Shown: positions 13,254 to 28,758 of the stretch, piece after piece
How positions within the stretch are numbered: position 1 is the first letter of the stretch
How the letters are laid out: each line of letters begins with the position of its first letter
Source of the DNA: Paraconiothyrium sp. Pb-2020
Lineage: Eukaryota; Ascomycota; Dothideomycetes; Pleosporales; Didymosphaeriaceae
Length of the DNA stretch: 64,000 bases
Direction of reading: 5' to 3'
Assembly: GCA_022419385.1 (NCBI GenBank)
Contig: JAJUBI010000002.1
Coordinates: 1,054,001-1,118,000, forward strand
Translations under genes and position numbers: made by a program
The notes under the pieces: model-generated
The model's input: only the letters and a program-made list of their open reading frames with translations
Database searches by the model: none
Told to the model about the DNA's origin: nothing

Positions 13254-13799
13254 ATGGGCTGGCTATGGACATCCTCATCCAGCAAAGCTGAGCCGCAACA
13301 ACCGACCCCAACCTCGATACCTATACGCTCCGAGCCCGCACCCTCACCATCACCTGCAAGCACCGACGATGCATCCTTCAATGAGGCTTTCCCGCACTTA
13401 GCACCTACGCCCGTGCAACCCTCCCAATCACCAAACACCTCCGCTTCCATTGAAACCGACAACGACCCCTCGCTTCCTACAACAATGTCCTGCCGTGCCG
13501 CCTTCGACGCCGCCTTCTACTGCTCCTCCTTGGGCGGCCACTTCAACGACATCTATCGCTACGGCCACCTGCGCTCGTGCAGTGAGCACTGGGCGGATTG
13601 GCGGTTCTGCATGAGTCTGACGGGAGCATCTAGCGAAGGCCGCGCGAACGCGATACGGGAACGATATAGGGAGAAGGATGCGAAGCTAAAGAAAGAACCG
13701 AATAGCGAAGATGTGTGGAGGCGGAGGGGACCGGGGGAGATGATTGAAAGGCCATTTAGGTTCGCGGAGGAGGAGAGTCTGCGAGTGGAGAAGGCGTAG
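13254..13799 (+). CDS. Twin-CX9C protein, Emi1/DUF3128 family
   Basis: The protein has 181 residues from the ATG at 13254 (MGWLWTSSSSKAEP). The frame is open for a few codons upstream but has no earlier ATG close by. The N-terminal 75 residues are Pro/Ser/Thr-rich and look disordered. Then come C80-x9-C90 and C109-x9-C119, an exact twin CX9C pair forming a helical hairpin, followed by a basic, charged tail. Twin-CX9C proteins are imported into the mitochondrial intermembrane space by the Mia40 relay; yeast Emi1 in this family is linked to early meiotic induction and respiration. The family call rests on the motif plus the YxYGHLRSC stretch between the cysteine pairs. The single-exon model is simple and well supported. 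Confidence 0.85.
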   Translation: MGWLWTSSSSKAEPQQPTPTSIPIRSEPAPSPSPASTDDASFNEAFPHLAPTPVQPSQSPNTSASIETDNDPSLPTTMSCRAAFDAAFYCSSLGGHFNDIYRYGHLRSCSEHWADWRFCMSLTGASSEGRANAIRERYREKDAKLKKEPNSEDVWRRRGPGEMIERPFRFAEEESLRVEKA

Positions 13800-15100
13800 G
13801 ATGGAAGTCACTGTGGTTTGATTTAGGTGATATCTGGAGTGCTTGGGCAAGGAGCGCGCGGGCGATGCTCTGATATACTATGACCTATGCTCTTGGGACA
13901 TGCATTCGGACCGGAAGAAATTGCCGACACACAAGTTTGAGGATCCCAACTTTGTCTTTGATCATAGGAAAAGGCCAGCTTCCTAAATCATCACTGGCCT
14001 AACGCCTGTTTACGCAACGCCAAGAGAGGAGGGACGACTCGGACACTCTTCAGAGATCCTCGCAACGTTCTTGACTGAACGTGATAGCGGCTTACAAATC
14101 TATCATATGCAGCTGAAGTTTTCCCTGTATTTAGTAGAATCGGCATCCGGCAATGGTGGCTGTTTACGCTGGCAGTGTACATTGCGCAGACCCGGCCGGA
14201 AATCAAACTCGACAGGTGAAAATGTCGATCTGGATACCAGTGAAGTTGCTAGCGAGCGTAGCAACAGGTCGCGTGGGGAGAAATGGTATGGAACTCTCCA
14301 TCGGTTGCAACAATGTGGGATGCTCTATACTGCTGCAAATGCGTTGCCTTATACAGCAGCAACTGTCGTTACTTGGTGGCTAGCGTATAGCCTCATCCAA
14401 ATATCCTGCTTTCCATTGGTGTCTTTTGCCTTTACTCCGACGTGTGGCGTTGGGGCCTAGGAAACCGTGGGCGAACATTCGCGCACTATCGCGCACTCGA
14501 GGGCTTGAATTGTACGCGATGATGTGCAAGACGCGTGAACTTTGTTGAAATGAAGAAGGGCTGATCAACTTATTTAGTAACTAGGGTAGCAGCTGGATCC
14601 GCGGCTCGGTTTTACATCTACCTTGGATGCAGAGATGACCGTCTACGGCGACGGCAAGCAAGTCCTACCATGGCCATCGCGCATGGCCGCGCATCGCGAA
14701 CCTGAAAGTCAATTTTCATGCATTTCTATGCCAGATGCTAGTGCATGAACGGCGGTGCGCATGTGGTCTATCCCTTCGATGCGTAGCGCGTCACCTCAAC
14801 TCGCCAACGTCACGAAGAACATCACTAATACTTGCAAGGCGCAGTGAATTTGAAGTTATTTCTCTCATTTCAGCTCTGATTCACAGAGCCCATAGAATTA
14901 GGATACATGTATACACATCCTCCTATCCGAAGACTTTTCCTAACCCCCAATCGTGGTCATAATTCATCCGATGCAATTAGTAGGAAACCGTGAAAATGGC
15001 TCAATAGCCCACAAAAGAACTCCGAGGACAACCGCCCAGAAAATGACCATCTATGCGGAATAGAAAAGAGACGAGGCAATCAGGGGCTAAGGCGAGACGC
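13800..15100. other. Intergenic, 1.3 kb
   Basis: This is 3' flank for both the Emi1-like gene and HSP70. The longest frame, at 14071-14460 (+), has no recognisable motif and looks like chance. I see nothing else. Confidence 0.55.
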
Positions 15101-17169
15101 TTAGTCGACCTCCTCAACGGTGGGGCCGTCGTCGCTGTGTCCAGCGCCGCCGCCGGGAGCACCGCCAGGGAAGCCGCCAGCACCTCCGGGCATGCCACCA
15201 GGCATGCCACCCTCGCCGCCAGCACCATAGAACTTCATCATGATCGGGTTGGCAACGGCCTCAAGCTCCTTCTGCTGCGACTCATACTCCTCCTTGGTAG
15301 CCTGCTGGCTGTCATCGAGCCACTGGACGACCTTGTCAATCTCAGCCTTAAGCTTCTCCTTGTCGCCAGCCTCAAGCTTCTCGTCGACCTTGGAATCGGA
15401 GAGAGTGTTGCGGAGAGAGTAGGCGTAGGACTCAAGAGCGTTCTTGGCGGAGATACGGGCAGCCTCAGCCTCATCCTCAGCCTTGTACTTCTCGGCCTCG
15501 GCAAGCATGCGCTCGATCTCGTCCTTGGAGAGACGACCCTTGTCGTTGGTAATAACAATCTTGTTGGTCTTACCAGTACCCTTCTCAAGCGCAGAGACGT
15601 TCATGATACCGTTGGCGTCCATGTCGAAGGTAACCTCGATCTGAGGAACACCACGGGGCGCAGGCGGGATACCAGTGAGCTCAAACTTGCCGAGCAGATT
15701 GTTGTCTTTATTTCTCGCGCGCTCTCCTTCGTACACCTGGATGAGCACACCGGGCTGGTTGTCGCTGAAGGTGGAGAAAACCTCAGACTTCTTGGTGGGA
15801 ATGGTAGTGTTGCGCTTGATGAGCGGGGTCATGACACCTCCAGCGGTCTCGATACCGACGGACAGAGGAGTGACATCCAAGAGCAGAATCTCGTTGGTGG
15901 ACTTGGAGGAAGTGTCACCGGACAAGATAGCAGCCTGGACGGCGGCACCGTAGGCGACAGCCTCATCGGGATTGATGGACTTGTTGGGCTCCTTGCCGTT
16001 GAAGAAGTCGGAGACCATCTTCTGGATCTTGGGAATACGAGTAGAACCACCGACCAAGACGATCTCGTGGACAGAGGACTTGTCGACCTTGGCGTCGCGG
16101 AGGACACGCTCGACAGGCTCCATGGTGGAGCGGAAGAGGTCCTGGCACAGCTCCTCGAAACGGGCACGGGTGATGGAGGTGTAGAAGTCAACGCCCTCGA
16201 ATAGGGAGTCGATCTCGATGGAGGTCTGGGCAGAAGAAGAGAGAGTGCGCTTGGCACGTTCGCAAGCGGTTCGGAGACGGCGGAGAGCACGAGCGTTGGA
16301 AGTCAAGTCCTTCTTGTGCTGTGAGATAGTTAGCATGTGTTACTCCAGGATGTAGTTTCAGGTGGGGAAAATACTAACCTTGCGCTTGAACTCGTTCACG
16401 AAGTGGTTAACCAACCGGTTGTCGAAGTCCTCACCACCCAAGTGAGTGTCACCAGCGGTGGACTTGACCTCGAAGATACCCTCCTCGATAGTCAAGAGGG
16501 AGACATCGAAGGTACCACCGCCCAAGTCGAAGATGAGGACGTTGCGCTCACCCTCGGTCTTCTTGTCAAGACCGTAGGCGATGGCGGCAGCAGTAGGCTC
16601 GTTGATGATACGGAGGACGTTGAGGCCAGCAATGAGACCGGCATCCTTGGTAGCCTGACGTTGAGAGTCGTTGAAGTATGCGGGTACAGTGACGACAGCG
16701 TTGTTGACGGTGCCACCAAGGTAGGACTCAGCGGTCTCACGCATCTTGGTGAGGATCATTGAGGAGATCTCCTCGGGTGTGAAGTTCTTCTTCTCGCCCT
16801 TGAACTCGACCTCGACAACGGGCTTGCCAGCCTTCTCGATGACCTTGAAGGGGAAGTGCTTCATGTCGGCCTGGACCTCAGCATCGGCGAACTTGCGGCC
16901 AATGAGGCGCTTGGCGTCGAAGACGGTGTTCGCGGGGTTCATGGCGACCTGGTTCTTTTCAGAGTCACCCATGAGACGCTCAGTGTCGGTGAAGGCAACA
17001 AACGACGGGGTCGTTCGGTTACCCTGGTCGTTGGCGATAATCTCGATACGGTCATCACCTGGGATTGTTAGCACATGCTTCTATAAGGTAAAGCGAGTCG
17101 AGGCAACTTACGGAAGATACCAACGCACGAGTACGTGGTTCCGAGATCGATACCTACAGCGGGAGCCAT
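15101..17169 (-). CDS. hsp70: Cytosolic Hsp70 chaperone (SSA type)
   Basis: This is an ATP-driven folding chaperone. Exons are 17169-17112, 17058-16379 and 16318-15101, with introns of 53 and 60 nt that both carry CTAAC branch sites; together they give 651 residues, the usual length. Residues 1-19 ([19 protein letters not shown]) are the phosphate-1 signature. The second exon holds [14 protein letters not shown], and the third [14 protein letters not shown]. The end is a Gly-rich tail finishing GPTVEEVD; the EEVD end marks the cytosolic form that docks TPR co-chaperones. The absence of a signal or mitochondrial presequence excludes BiP and Ssc1. A first intron just after codon 19 is common in fungal SSA genes. 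A heat-shock element lies about 190 nt upstream. Confidence 0.97.
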
Positions 17170-18308
17170 AGTTGTGTGGTATGAAAGGAAGCGCGGGGTA
17201 TCACAAGAAGAAAAAGAGATATAGTCGAGAGTTCGCGGAGTCTATTCGACTAATGCGCGTGAGAGTTGATTTGGTGTGTGTGATGTGTGTGAAAGGAAGT
17301 GCTTGTTGCGTGCGGCGGAGGGCCTTTTGTAGCGGGTGGTGGGCAGTTTTTCAGATGCTCTTCTGGAAGTTTCGATCTGGCTCACCGGCCAACCAGGAGC
17401 TTCTACGCACTTCGAGAGGCCTCTACGGCCCACTCAAAGGCAGCGCGGGCCTGCGGCTGGGGCAAGGTAGCCTGTGGCTACGCTGCAGACGTGCGCTTGC
17501 AGGCTACAATCAGCTACAGCCAGCCCACCGCGCGCAATTCCATGCTGGTGCTCGAAATTTCTCTCCATAGCCGCCCACTGCTATGACGAAGTCAGCCCCG
17601 CTTCCGGATGCAGCTTGCTAAGCGAGTCCCCGCCCTTGGACAGCCCTACACTGTAGGTACCAACGCCGCTCACAGCGTCCAGCAGCTTCAGACAGCTTCC
17701 AGATCGCATGAGGACTTTCTCCTCGATCGTGAGTATTGCGACTCGGCTGCGCAGTTTGCCTGTAGGCAGTTACCGCTGTTTGCAGCTATCGATGAGTTTG
17801 TGACATCATCCAAACACAACAACCATATCAACGTGACGCTGCGTTTTGCCCATGGTGTTATTATGCTTGACGGCCGCGTGCAGATTTGGTGTTCATTATG
17901 CTTCATGCCTACTCGATCGCCTGCACAATCTTCCCCATCCACCTGTGCAGTCACGTACCTGGGTACTCACGTATTCACGTGTTCCTCCACCTCACGAGGA
18001 TGCCAAAAAAATTGCCGTCTCTCTGTTGGAGTTCGCTAATGGAAATCGGCACAGCACTATTCTGCATGTGGAGCTTTGTTGTCGCAGCTGGATCGAGGTC
18101 CACGGATGGCTGGGTTGCACGTGCGTGACGTCATTCTAACGTTTTCGAGCTTCTGGAGCTACCTCCGCATGGCAGCGGGGAGCTATGAACCTGTGGCTGT
18201 TCAACCAGGTTCCAACGTCCTCTCGACATCCTTCACTCAGCTCTCCTCTCTTCACGCGACTTCTCTCCGTGTACCGTGTTGTCTCCTTATATTCAAGCTT
18301 GTGCGATC
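17170..18308. other. Divergent promoter region of hsp70 and the DUF3429 gene
   Basis: About 1.1 kb separates the two starts. Apart from the heat-shock element I see no gene; the 17608-18039 (+) frame has no recognisable sequence. Confidence 0.55.
17361..17373. promoter_or_regulatory. Heat-shock element upstream of hsp70
   Basis: TTCTGGAAGTTTC is three perfect alternating nTTCn/nGAAn units with exact spacing, the binding site of an Hsf1 trimer. It sits 192 nt before the hsp70 ATG. A two-unit GAAnnTTC match follows at 17554-17561. Confidence 0.75.
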
Positions 18309-19463
18309 ATGTTGCGGACTGGCGCGTCACGTCTGGCGCTGAGGACATGCCCAGCGCCAGCCGTTCGCGCAGCTCCGAGTTTCCGCACCAGGAGCCCAAC
18401 AGCACAATGGACCACTCAATTCAGCTCAATGGCCTCAAGACGCCCGCAAATATCTCAATTGGCTCAGCTAAAGCCAACACAAGCTGCGGTGCTCCGTCGT
18501 GCGTTGTCTGAAGAGCGGAAACAGGCAGAGGCGAAATACGCTAAAGAAGAGATCAAGCCTACACCAGAGACAGTTTCGACAACTTCTAGTATCCATCCTT
18601 TCGTTGGAGAAGTTGGTGGTGAACCCGTACATCAGGAAGTCGACATGAGCGCCGGTATCAAGGCAGACCTTGTAAGCTAGCAATCTCACACTGCCAGATA
18701 AGGTCCTGCGCTAACAACCTCAGAACACAATCAAAGAGACATTTGACCTGGCCGAAGTCCCACGTCAGGCATATTACATTGGTCTCGCTGGAGTTCTGCC
18801 ATACCTCGCAACATCTCTCTCCACTGTCGCTTGCGCGTATGAGATCAACCATGCTGTAGCCGGCTACGGATATCTCATGTCAGCAAACACGGCAACCACC
18901 CTTCTCCACATACTTGAACCATTGCAAGTTGGCTATGGTGCTGTTGTAAGTACAATGGTGATGTTGTGTTTGGCAAGCACTAACGTGCACAGATACTATC
19001 CTTCCTGGGTGCGATCCATTGGGGTCTGGAATTTGCGGGCTACGGCGGTCGCCATGGATACAGTCGCTACGCCATAGGAGTCGTGGCGCCAGCAATCGCA
19101 TGGCCAACCGTGTTGATGCCTGTGGAATATGCCCTGATCACCCAGTTCATGGCCTTCACATTGTTGTACTACGTTGACACCCGCGCGACGTACCGAGGGT
19201 GGACTCCGCCATGGTATGCCATCTACCGTTTCGTCCTGACGTTCATCGTGGGTGGAAGTATTGTAGTCAGTCTCATCGGGCGTGGAGAGGTCTCCGATCA
19301 GATTGGAAGGATGCCTGGCGCTGTTGACAGGATGAAGGCACTCGGCGGTGACGATGCAAAAGAAGCAATGGCCAGGGAAGAGGAAGGCATCCGCGCTCAG
19401 CAAGCACTGGCTGGGGAGGGCGGCAGCAAGTCCGACGACGACGAGTCCGAAGACAGTGACTAA
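18309..19463 (+). CDS. Mitochondrial inner-membrane protein, DUF3429/TMEM69 family
   Basis: Exons are 18309-18671, 18724-18945 and 18993-19463, giving 351 residues. Both introns (52 and 47 nt) have CTAAC branch sites and phase 0 junctions. I start at the ATG at 18309 (MLRTGASRLALRTCPAPA), since the N-terminus is rich in Arg, Ser and Ala and lacks acids, as in a mitochondrial presequence. Several hydrophobic spans follow (QAYYIGLAGVLPYLATSLST, then VILSFLGAIHWGLEFAGYGG, further helices, and VLTFIVGGSIVVSLIG). The tail is acidic (SDDDESEDSD). The motif GAIHWGLEF with the PRxAYYIGxxGxxPY entry is typical of DUF3429. The biochemical function is not known. Confidence 0.8.
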
Positions 19464-22122
<2,659 letters not shown>

Positions 22123-24161
22123 TTTACCACATAATGAACGTTTGTTATACCCTCAATTGGCATCTTGCATTTGCACTATTCCTTTGTCTACCTCCAAGCC
22201 TTCCCAAAGCACCACGGCATTCTAAAGTGTTTTCTGACGTGATCGAGAAGTGACTGAGGGCAGGCATCTTAGTCCATAGCTGGCAACAGGCGATCCGACG
22301 AGCCTCGTACTTGCGTCAGCTGTTGGAGAAGACATCTTACCCAACACCATATTCGCGTTCAGGTAATGATCCCTTCACTATAGCCTTAGGAATCCACCAC
22401 CCGGTCAAAGTTGTGGGTGTTGACGACGACTTTCTAGGGCGGGGCTGGGTAGCAAGATGGCGTAGTCTGAAGGATGATCTAACGGCCCTGTCGGGTAGGT
22501 ATCCTTGCTGTAATATCGTATATCCTCTCAGCCTGAAGTTTCGATCCACTTCACTGGCTGCTCACAGACGTGCGGCGGAGGCCCGCACCATCGAACGGAC
22601 ATGAAAAAGCGCAACAGTATCAGGGCCAAGGCAAGGAGTGTCTTGGTGGTGGTCACCCTACAGGCCATTGTTCCAGCGACAACCGATGAGAACCCAATGC
22701 TGGCCGGGCAGGCTTCCTACAAAGCTCCAAGCAAGTGCACCTTTGCCGGCTGTTTTCTGTGACGAATTGGAAAGGATCGCGCTTTACCGTCCGCCAGCCA
22801 CCCTCGTCCTGGTCAAACCTTCGAGATAGAATCAAACTCTCGCTGGGGCATTGCTTGGATGAGAGGTGAATACTCGCTCATGTTACAGCGGTGGCTCGCC
22901 AGGTCAAGGCTTGCTGTATAGTTCTTCGGCATTCATGCCGTCCGCCTATGGCATCAACCGGTGCGTAGGGCGGCTACTGCGATGGGGTCACCGTTACTGT
23001 AGGGCCGGCGTAAGCCTGGGTAGCCACAACCTGAAATGGCGCCATCCGGCCTCGGTTTAGTCTTGCTTGTTGCCCTGCGCATGCATATGTCGCCTCTCAT
23101 TTCATATCGCCCGTCCACGAGGCCTATACGAAGTTTCTAGTACCGAGGAGTCAGATATATACACCCCCGACAATAAGCGAATCCAGGCGGGCAAGCCGGT
23201 TGGTAGAGCATTCCAGGTCTGGAAGGGGGAGGTGTATGTAGCTGCAGAGACGGCTATGCGAGCATCACTCGCCTCTGATTCCGACCAAGAACGCACGGGT
23301 AAGCATGTAATGTTGCGCATCCGAACCCGTCACACTCGGCAATGGTGTAGCCTGCTGATTCGCAGATATTTCTGTGACCGAGCCGGACGCGGGACGGCAC
23401 GTACCAGAGTCGGCGTAAGCAGAGTCGCGTTTCAAAGAGCATCGCTGAGGTGACTAGAGCATGACAACTGCTCACACCTGATGTAATTAGCAACCGTCTT
23501 AAGATGCGATGCCACTACCGAGCGAGTCAGTCAAGACATCCCGGACGACACGAGCCTCACCCCACTACGACCACACCGGCGTATTCATCCCACAGGCGCC
23601 ATTCTGCATCCAGCGTGGAACCGTGGCCGCAGATCCGGCCGCCTTGTGAGGCGGATACTGTAGGCTCGTTGGGCAGGCTAGTAGCGAGGCGAGCTTCTTG
23701 CACCATCCGCGTGTCTAACCGCTCTCCGCGACAACTTGAACCCTGTCGGGTGTACCTGGCCGTTACTTCACCCTCTTATCTTACACGCAAGCACCTTAAT
23801 AGTGATGTGTCCCCTGCAGCATGTGAAGTTGTCATTCCAGCATGCCGCCAAAAGCAGAAGGATCCTTTCCGGCTGCCAGGCTTGGACCAGTCGGACAGAC
23901 ACCTCCGCAATACCAGGGCTAAGCAATCGTCCGCATCGTGACGGTCCGCTCGAAGGACCCAATAACACGGTCCATCTTGCATTGCGACACCGTTTCGCCC
24001 GTCTGATGGGCTGGTGACTATAACATGGGACGGTCCGACGCGCTTTCATGTCTATCATTTCGACCATTTGGAAGACTACCAATTCACACCCTTGAACCCA
24101 AACTAGTCATTCATTCCCATCCATCTTGCAACCAACACCTTCTGCATCTTCCCCCTTCGGC

Positions 24162-24378
24162 ATGTGCGATTACACCCAAGTACACTACAAATGCTCTCAC
24201 CTCCGCTATACCGTACGCGCTTGGTGTACCAAATATCAAGAGACGCAAAGACGATGTCAACCCAATGTTGTTGCGGTGTAAGGCAATCTATACGTTGCAA
24301 GATATGAACACTGACTTGTACATTAGTGAGTATAGACTCGACGAGAACTGCGGTCCGTTTTTTCAGAGCCATCTCTAG
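24162..24378 (+). CDS. Small cysteine-rich fungal protein, two exons
   Basis: Exons are 24162-24277 and 24327-24378, giving 55 residues. The 49-nt intron has donor GTAAGG, a CTGAC branch site and acceptor ATTAG, and the splice restores the frame as ...NVVAV-EYRLDENCG. The pattern MCDYTQVHYKCSHLRYTVRAWC..., with cysteines at 2, 11, 22 and 32 and a last Cys-Gly, matches a family of short fungal proteins I recall as common in Dothideomycetes and related classes (MCxxxQxxYxCGHxRxxxxxWC), usually unannotated. The histidine and spaced cysteines suggest metal binding, which is inference. No signal peptide is present. In most members I recall, CGH stands where this copy has CSH, so one position may have diverged. 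The gene lies alone in a gene-poor region. Confidence 0.7.
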
Positions 24379-27300
24379 AGGTGATCCGTTAGCTGACAGA
24401 CAAAAGGCGATTGCAAAGGCTCTGCGGGCAAGCGCCGATGACATACGCTCTTCTTGTTCAGATTGTTTCTCGATACCCATATTTGGATTTTCAGCAAGGC
24501 GCACTGGATACGGCACGGAAATGAGCACAATACCCCTCTGGCAAAAATCCTGATCTTGTCATCGTAGTCAAATGTACCACAATGTTTCGTTGTCGTTTCG
24601 GACTCCCCTTGACGTTCTGTACCATGCATCTTCCGTCGCCCTACATCTGGCATGCGTTACCGTTGACGCCATCGTCGAGTCGCTAATGTGCGGCACTCTT
24701 CGGGGCGTCTTGTCACTGGTCGACGCTGCTGCACGACGCATGGTTCCTGCAGCCTCAGGTACAACCTCGTCTCTCGCCTGCTCCCAGCGCACGACAACCA
24801 CAGAGAGGCGGTAACGCCGGATGCCACGCGGTTGCACCCGGCTATCAGTCAGCGTCGGGCCTGGTATGTCTGCGAGGGCGGGACGGTCCTCGTAGCACGG
24901 TATCACGACGATTGTACGTCACCGGCTACACGCTGCGTCCCCCTCGCTGATCCATCTCTACACGCTACGGCATCAACTCCGGCCGTGAACTTTAACGTCC
25001 GACGCCGGTGGTCCAGGTTGTCCATCATCCAGCAATTCTCCCGCATCTCCAGGCTGTAGATTTGCCACAGCTTGTCACCATGTTGCTCCCGGGACTGCAC
25101 ACCTTCCGCGGTGGTTCCCAACCGAACCTTGTCCTCGGCTTTGCGCATGACCGTACAACAGCAACGCAAATGATGGGCATGTCCGGCATGATATTACTCA
25201 CAGAGTACATTTCTCCACCTGACATGTTCCCATAATGCTGGCAAGACGCCTTGGTCGCTTTCCATCACGTTATACGAGTTCGGGGACGAGTTATATTACT
25301 CGGGCCTCAGGGGTCACGCAATCATGCACTTCGATTTTCGCCGACCAGATCGCTGCTCGTCACAGAAGCTTCCATGCGTGCGAAATTCCAGGCACGCAGC
25401 CAATAGGAATAAACCCTGATTATCAACTCGGACGCCTGATCCTTCCGATGCTCACCGCATCGACGGGCAAGCCATGACGGGCGGCAGGGCAGAGGAGTCA
25501 GTCACAACATCCTGTCCGCTCTTTCACGACTCTGAACGTCGCGCATGATCAGCGATGGAAATGCACTGCGCCGTTAGCGACGCAGTGCTCTTTCAGGTGG
25601 CAACAGCACGGCCATCAAGCAGAGACCGTTCATGTCATACCATGGGCCCCCTTGAGGCCAATCCGTGGCTTGGTGTTGCGTGCAGGCAGCTCACCGTTCA
25701 ATGCCTGAAATCCGCCAACGGAGATCTATGCGATTCCTTCGTCATCGATTCTTAGCATCGTCGCCAGCCCTCGAATCGAACCTGGTCCAGTCTCTGGAAA
25801 ATTTCTGGAATACCTACACACGCCCCTGGGTTTCACGCACTACAAGGGATACCAACCCCACTCTGCTAACGCAATCGATCATAGCTGCAGCTACCACGTT
25901 GTAGGGTTCAGTCCCACTAGCTGTGGGACGAACATGGGCGAGACCTCGAAGCGGACCTAGTTGTTACAGTACACGACAGTATAGAGCTTTGGCTCACTGT
26001 TGCACCGCGAAGGATCAAAGCCGGTAGCGGACCAAGCTGCCACGCAGCGTTCCGAATCGTCCCTATCCTTGGGTTCGGCAGGTGAAAAATGCCGGAATCT
26101 TGCTCTTGACCCACTTTCGATCACTGCACCACCAGCTGACTATCGTGGGTACTCCTCTGCAGCTTACCGTCATGGTCGACTTGAGGTTTACATCTGCAGG
26201 TCAGTCACACCGCTCAGACCAAGAAACGGCTGCGAGAGGATGTCTTTTAACTTGTCGACAGGGTTAGCCACACACCTCCGGAGGCAGCATAAGAGGTGCC
26301 TAGACCTTAGTAGAAATCATAGTGCCCCCGGTGCCATCTGTAACCCTTGGGAACTCTCGGCCTTCCGCTCAAGCCCCGACTGTCAAACCAATTACGCGAA
26401 GACTTAGATGTTTCATACAAGTGAACTGATCGCCGTGGGATCCGGGGACTAGTAATCTTATCCAGTGGCTGCGTCAGTACACATCAAGCGAGCAGCCCGT
26501 TTTTATCCGCACGACGTCAGCTCCAGAGTCATCCGGTCAAAGTCCCTGCCATTTTTTTGAACCGTGCACGATCACAGCAGCGACGGTGCTCAGTTTCGGC
26601 CCACCATCAGCGATGGCCGCGCCGTCAAGTACCGTTATGAGTCTGCTAATTGGCTCCACAGAGCTGGCGAGTTTAACTGCAGTGCTTGGGCTTGTACACT
26701 TTACTTGCCAAGGTGCCTGGGCATAATTATCTCCACGACAAGAAACACACTGAGCGATTGCACCGCAGCGGATGATAGACCCGCGCACGAAAACTGATTT
26801 AGCAACGTGCGCAGCACGCGCTTGCTGCAAAACCATCTTTTGGCCGCTATTCAGGATCGACCAGACTCGAGTTCTCGGTTACCATTAACAAGGATCAATT
26901 GGCCGTGTCGAGCTGCAGCAAGGATCACACGCAGATCCGACGACCCACTCACGTTGAAGGAGACACGTTTGAAACCAGTCCCAGGCTCCTTCCGCGCATA
27001 CATGTGCCATTCGCTCATACTGCTCGATCACGCCGGTAGTCTCATCTCGCATGCGTCGGCATAGCTGTAGCCGTTATACCCCACTACGATCTTTACCCGG
27101 TTTGACAACTTGTTGGTTGGCGGGTAGGTAAGGTTTGCGTTATCGAGGTTCAGGCTTTGGAAGCCGAAAAATGATAGGAGGAACCTTGACGGTCGTAAAT
27201 CTGGCGTAAACGGTCACGGCTCGGGCCGAGAGCTGTCAGTAGACCGGCCCGGATGCTACCCTCGAGACGGCACGTGTCGAATTTGCAGCATCCCCGACTG

Positions 27301-28752
27301 TCTACCTCATGCCAAGCAATCTGAGGTTGGCCAATTGGGACCACCACCGCGTCGTTTGTTATCTCTCTGTGCTTGTCTTGATCGATTGTTAGCGAGCATC
27401 TACCCTTTTTGGCCTATGTCAGACTAGTCGGAGGTTGTTTAAGATGGTTCTAGGGGGAAATGTTGGTAACGATCGTTTCATTAAGCGTAGTCAGACGTAC
27501 ACTGACGGACGGCAAGCAACGGAAAAACAATGCACGATATCGAGCGAGACCATTGATACTGCATCACCACCACCATGGAGAAGATTTACCCATCAAATGC
27601 TACGGAGAATACTCCGACTTGATACATGAAACAACCCGAGATCCCGCAAGGTTCAACCGCCGAAGGTTGTCAGCCCTGTATAGAAATCTTAGCTCAACAG
27701 CTGTGGACTCTGATTGACGTGCAGATAATCCTTGACCCCAGAGTCTCGTACCATACTGACGTACCGACGTCCCTGTTGCGGTCCGTCTGAACTGAACGAT
27801 GAATCGTGCGTGGCATCTACAATCGGCCCTTTTCAATATCAAATCTTGTCGGCTCTTCCGTCAGGCAAATATGCTCCCACCTCTCCAGAACGCTAATTAG
27901 TCTGGTATCCTGCTCGGTCGGCACATGGATCTGCTCCACCCAATATGTCTGAGCATATTGACAAGCATGTGCCCGAGTTTCTACGTTTTGCAGATCCGCT
28001 ATCTGGTGTCACGCAGTAGTGTGCCCCTCTCTGCATCTGCATTAGCTCCTCGTAAGGCTGGTATACTTTGGGAACTTTTCTACGAGCCGTACGTGCTGCA
28101 ACCAACCTGATGAGGTAGAGTTTCGCGGATGCGGTTGTTGTTTGAGGTGTCTGTATAATCGGAGGCAATGTACCGATGATGGCTGGCGAAGCCTTATAAA
28201 TCAACATACCTCACGGACCCCCGGGGTAATAGGAGAGTGGGGCCAGCTGCTTGTGACCGAAATTGTCTGAGCAGTACAGAGTCAAAAGAATAGTAATCGA
28301 CATAGGCGCTCTCGAGAACGTTGTGAGGACATACATGGAGAGGCACCCGGCTCTTCCAATGGTCTGCGTCTTGCTGAGAAGCTCAAAAGCGTATTCTCGT
28401 TAAGATACCAAGTAGCGGAATGATACCATGGTTTTATGACTACTGATTCGACAAGTAGACCACCTGCTCATACATAAAAATTCACAATTGTCACAACATA
28501 TCTGGTTTATGTCAAAGATGATTTGATCCAAATCAATGTGGCAGACTACAACTGCGTGACACAAATTTCAAGTGCCCAAGAAGACTTGAGGTCGTCATCA
28601 GCGTCTCTGCAATATAGCTAAGAAATAAGATAAGCGCAACAAGAAGGCTTAAAACCTACTCCCCTTTCCATCTGTGTAGTATACCGACGATTGAATCGGC
28701 GCTTGCCTCATATGATGTAAAATTCAGAGGTAGTGTCGCGTAAAAGGAAGTG

Positions 28753-28758
28753 CACGTG
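28753..28758. promoter_or_regulatory. E-box upstream of ERG27
   Basis: CACGTG lies 78 nt before the ATG and is followed by GTCACGCGC, which partly resembles a sterol regulatory element. Fungal SREBP proteins can bind E-boxes and SREs. The site is short, so this is a suggestion only. Confidence 0.35.

Noticed and set aside
15053..16204. 383-codon ORF on the + strand opposite hsp70
   Set aside because: Long antisense frames are a well-known by-product of codon bias in Hsp70 genes; the Leu/Val/Gly-rich translation has no domain, and the minus frame is certain.
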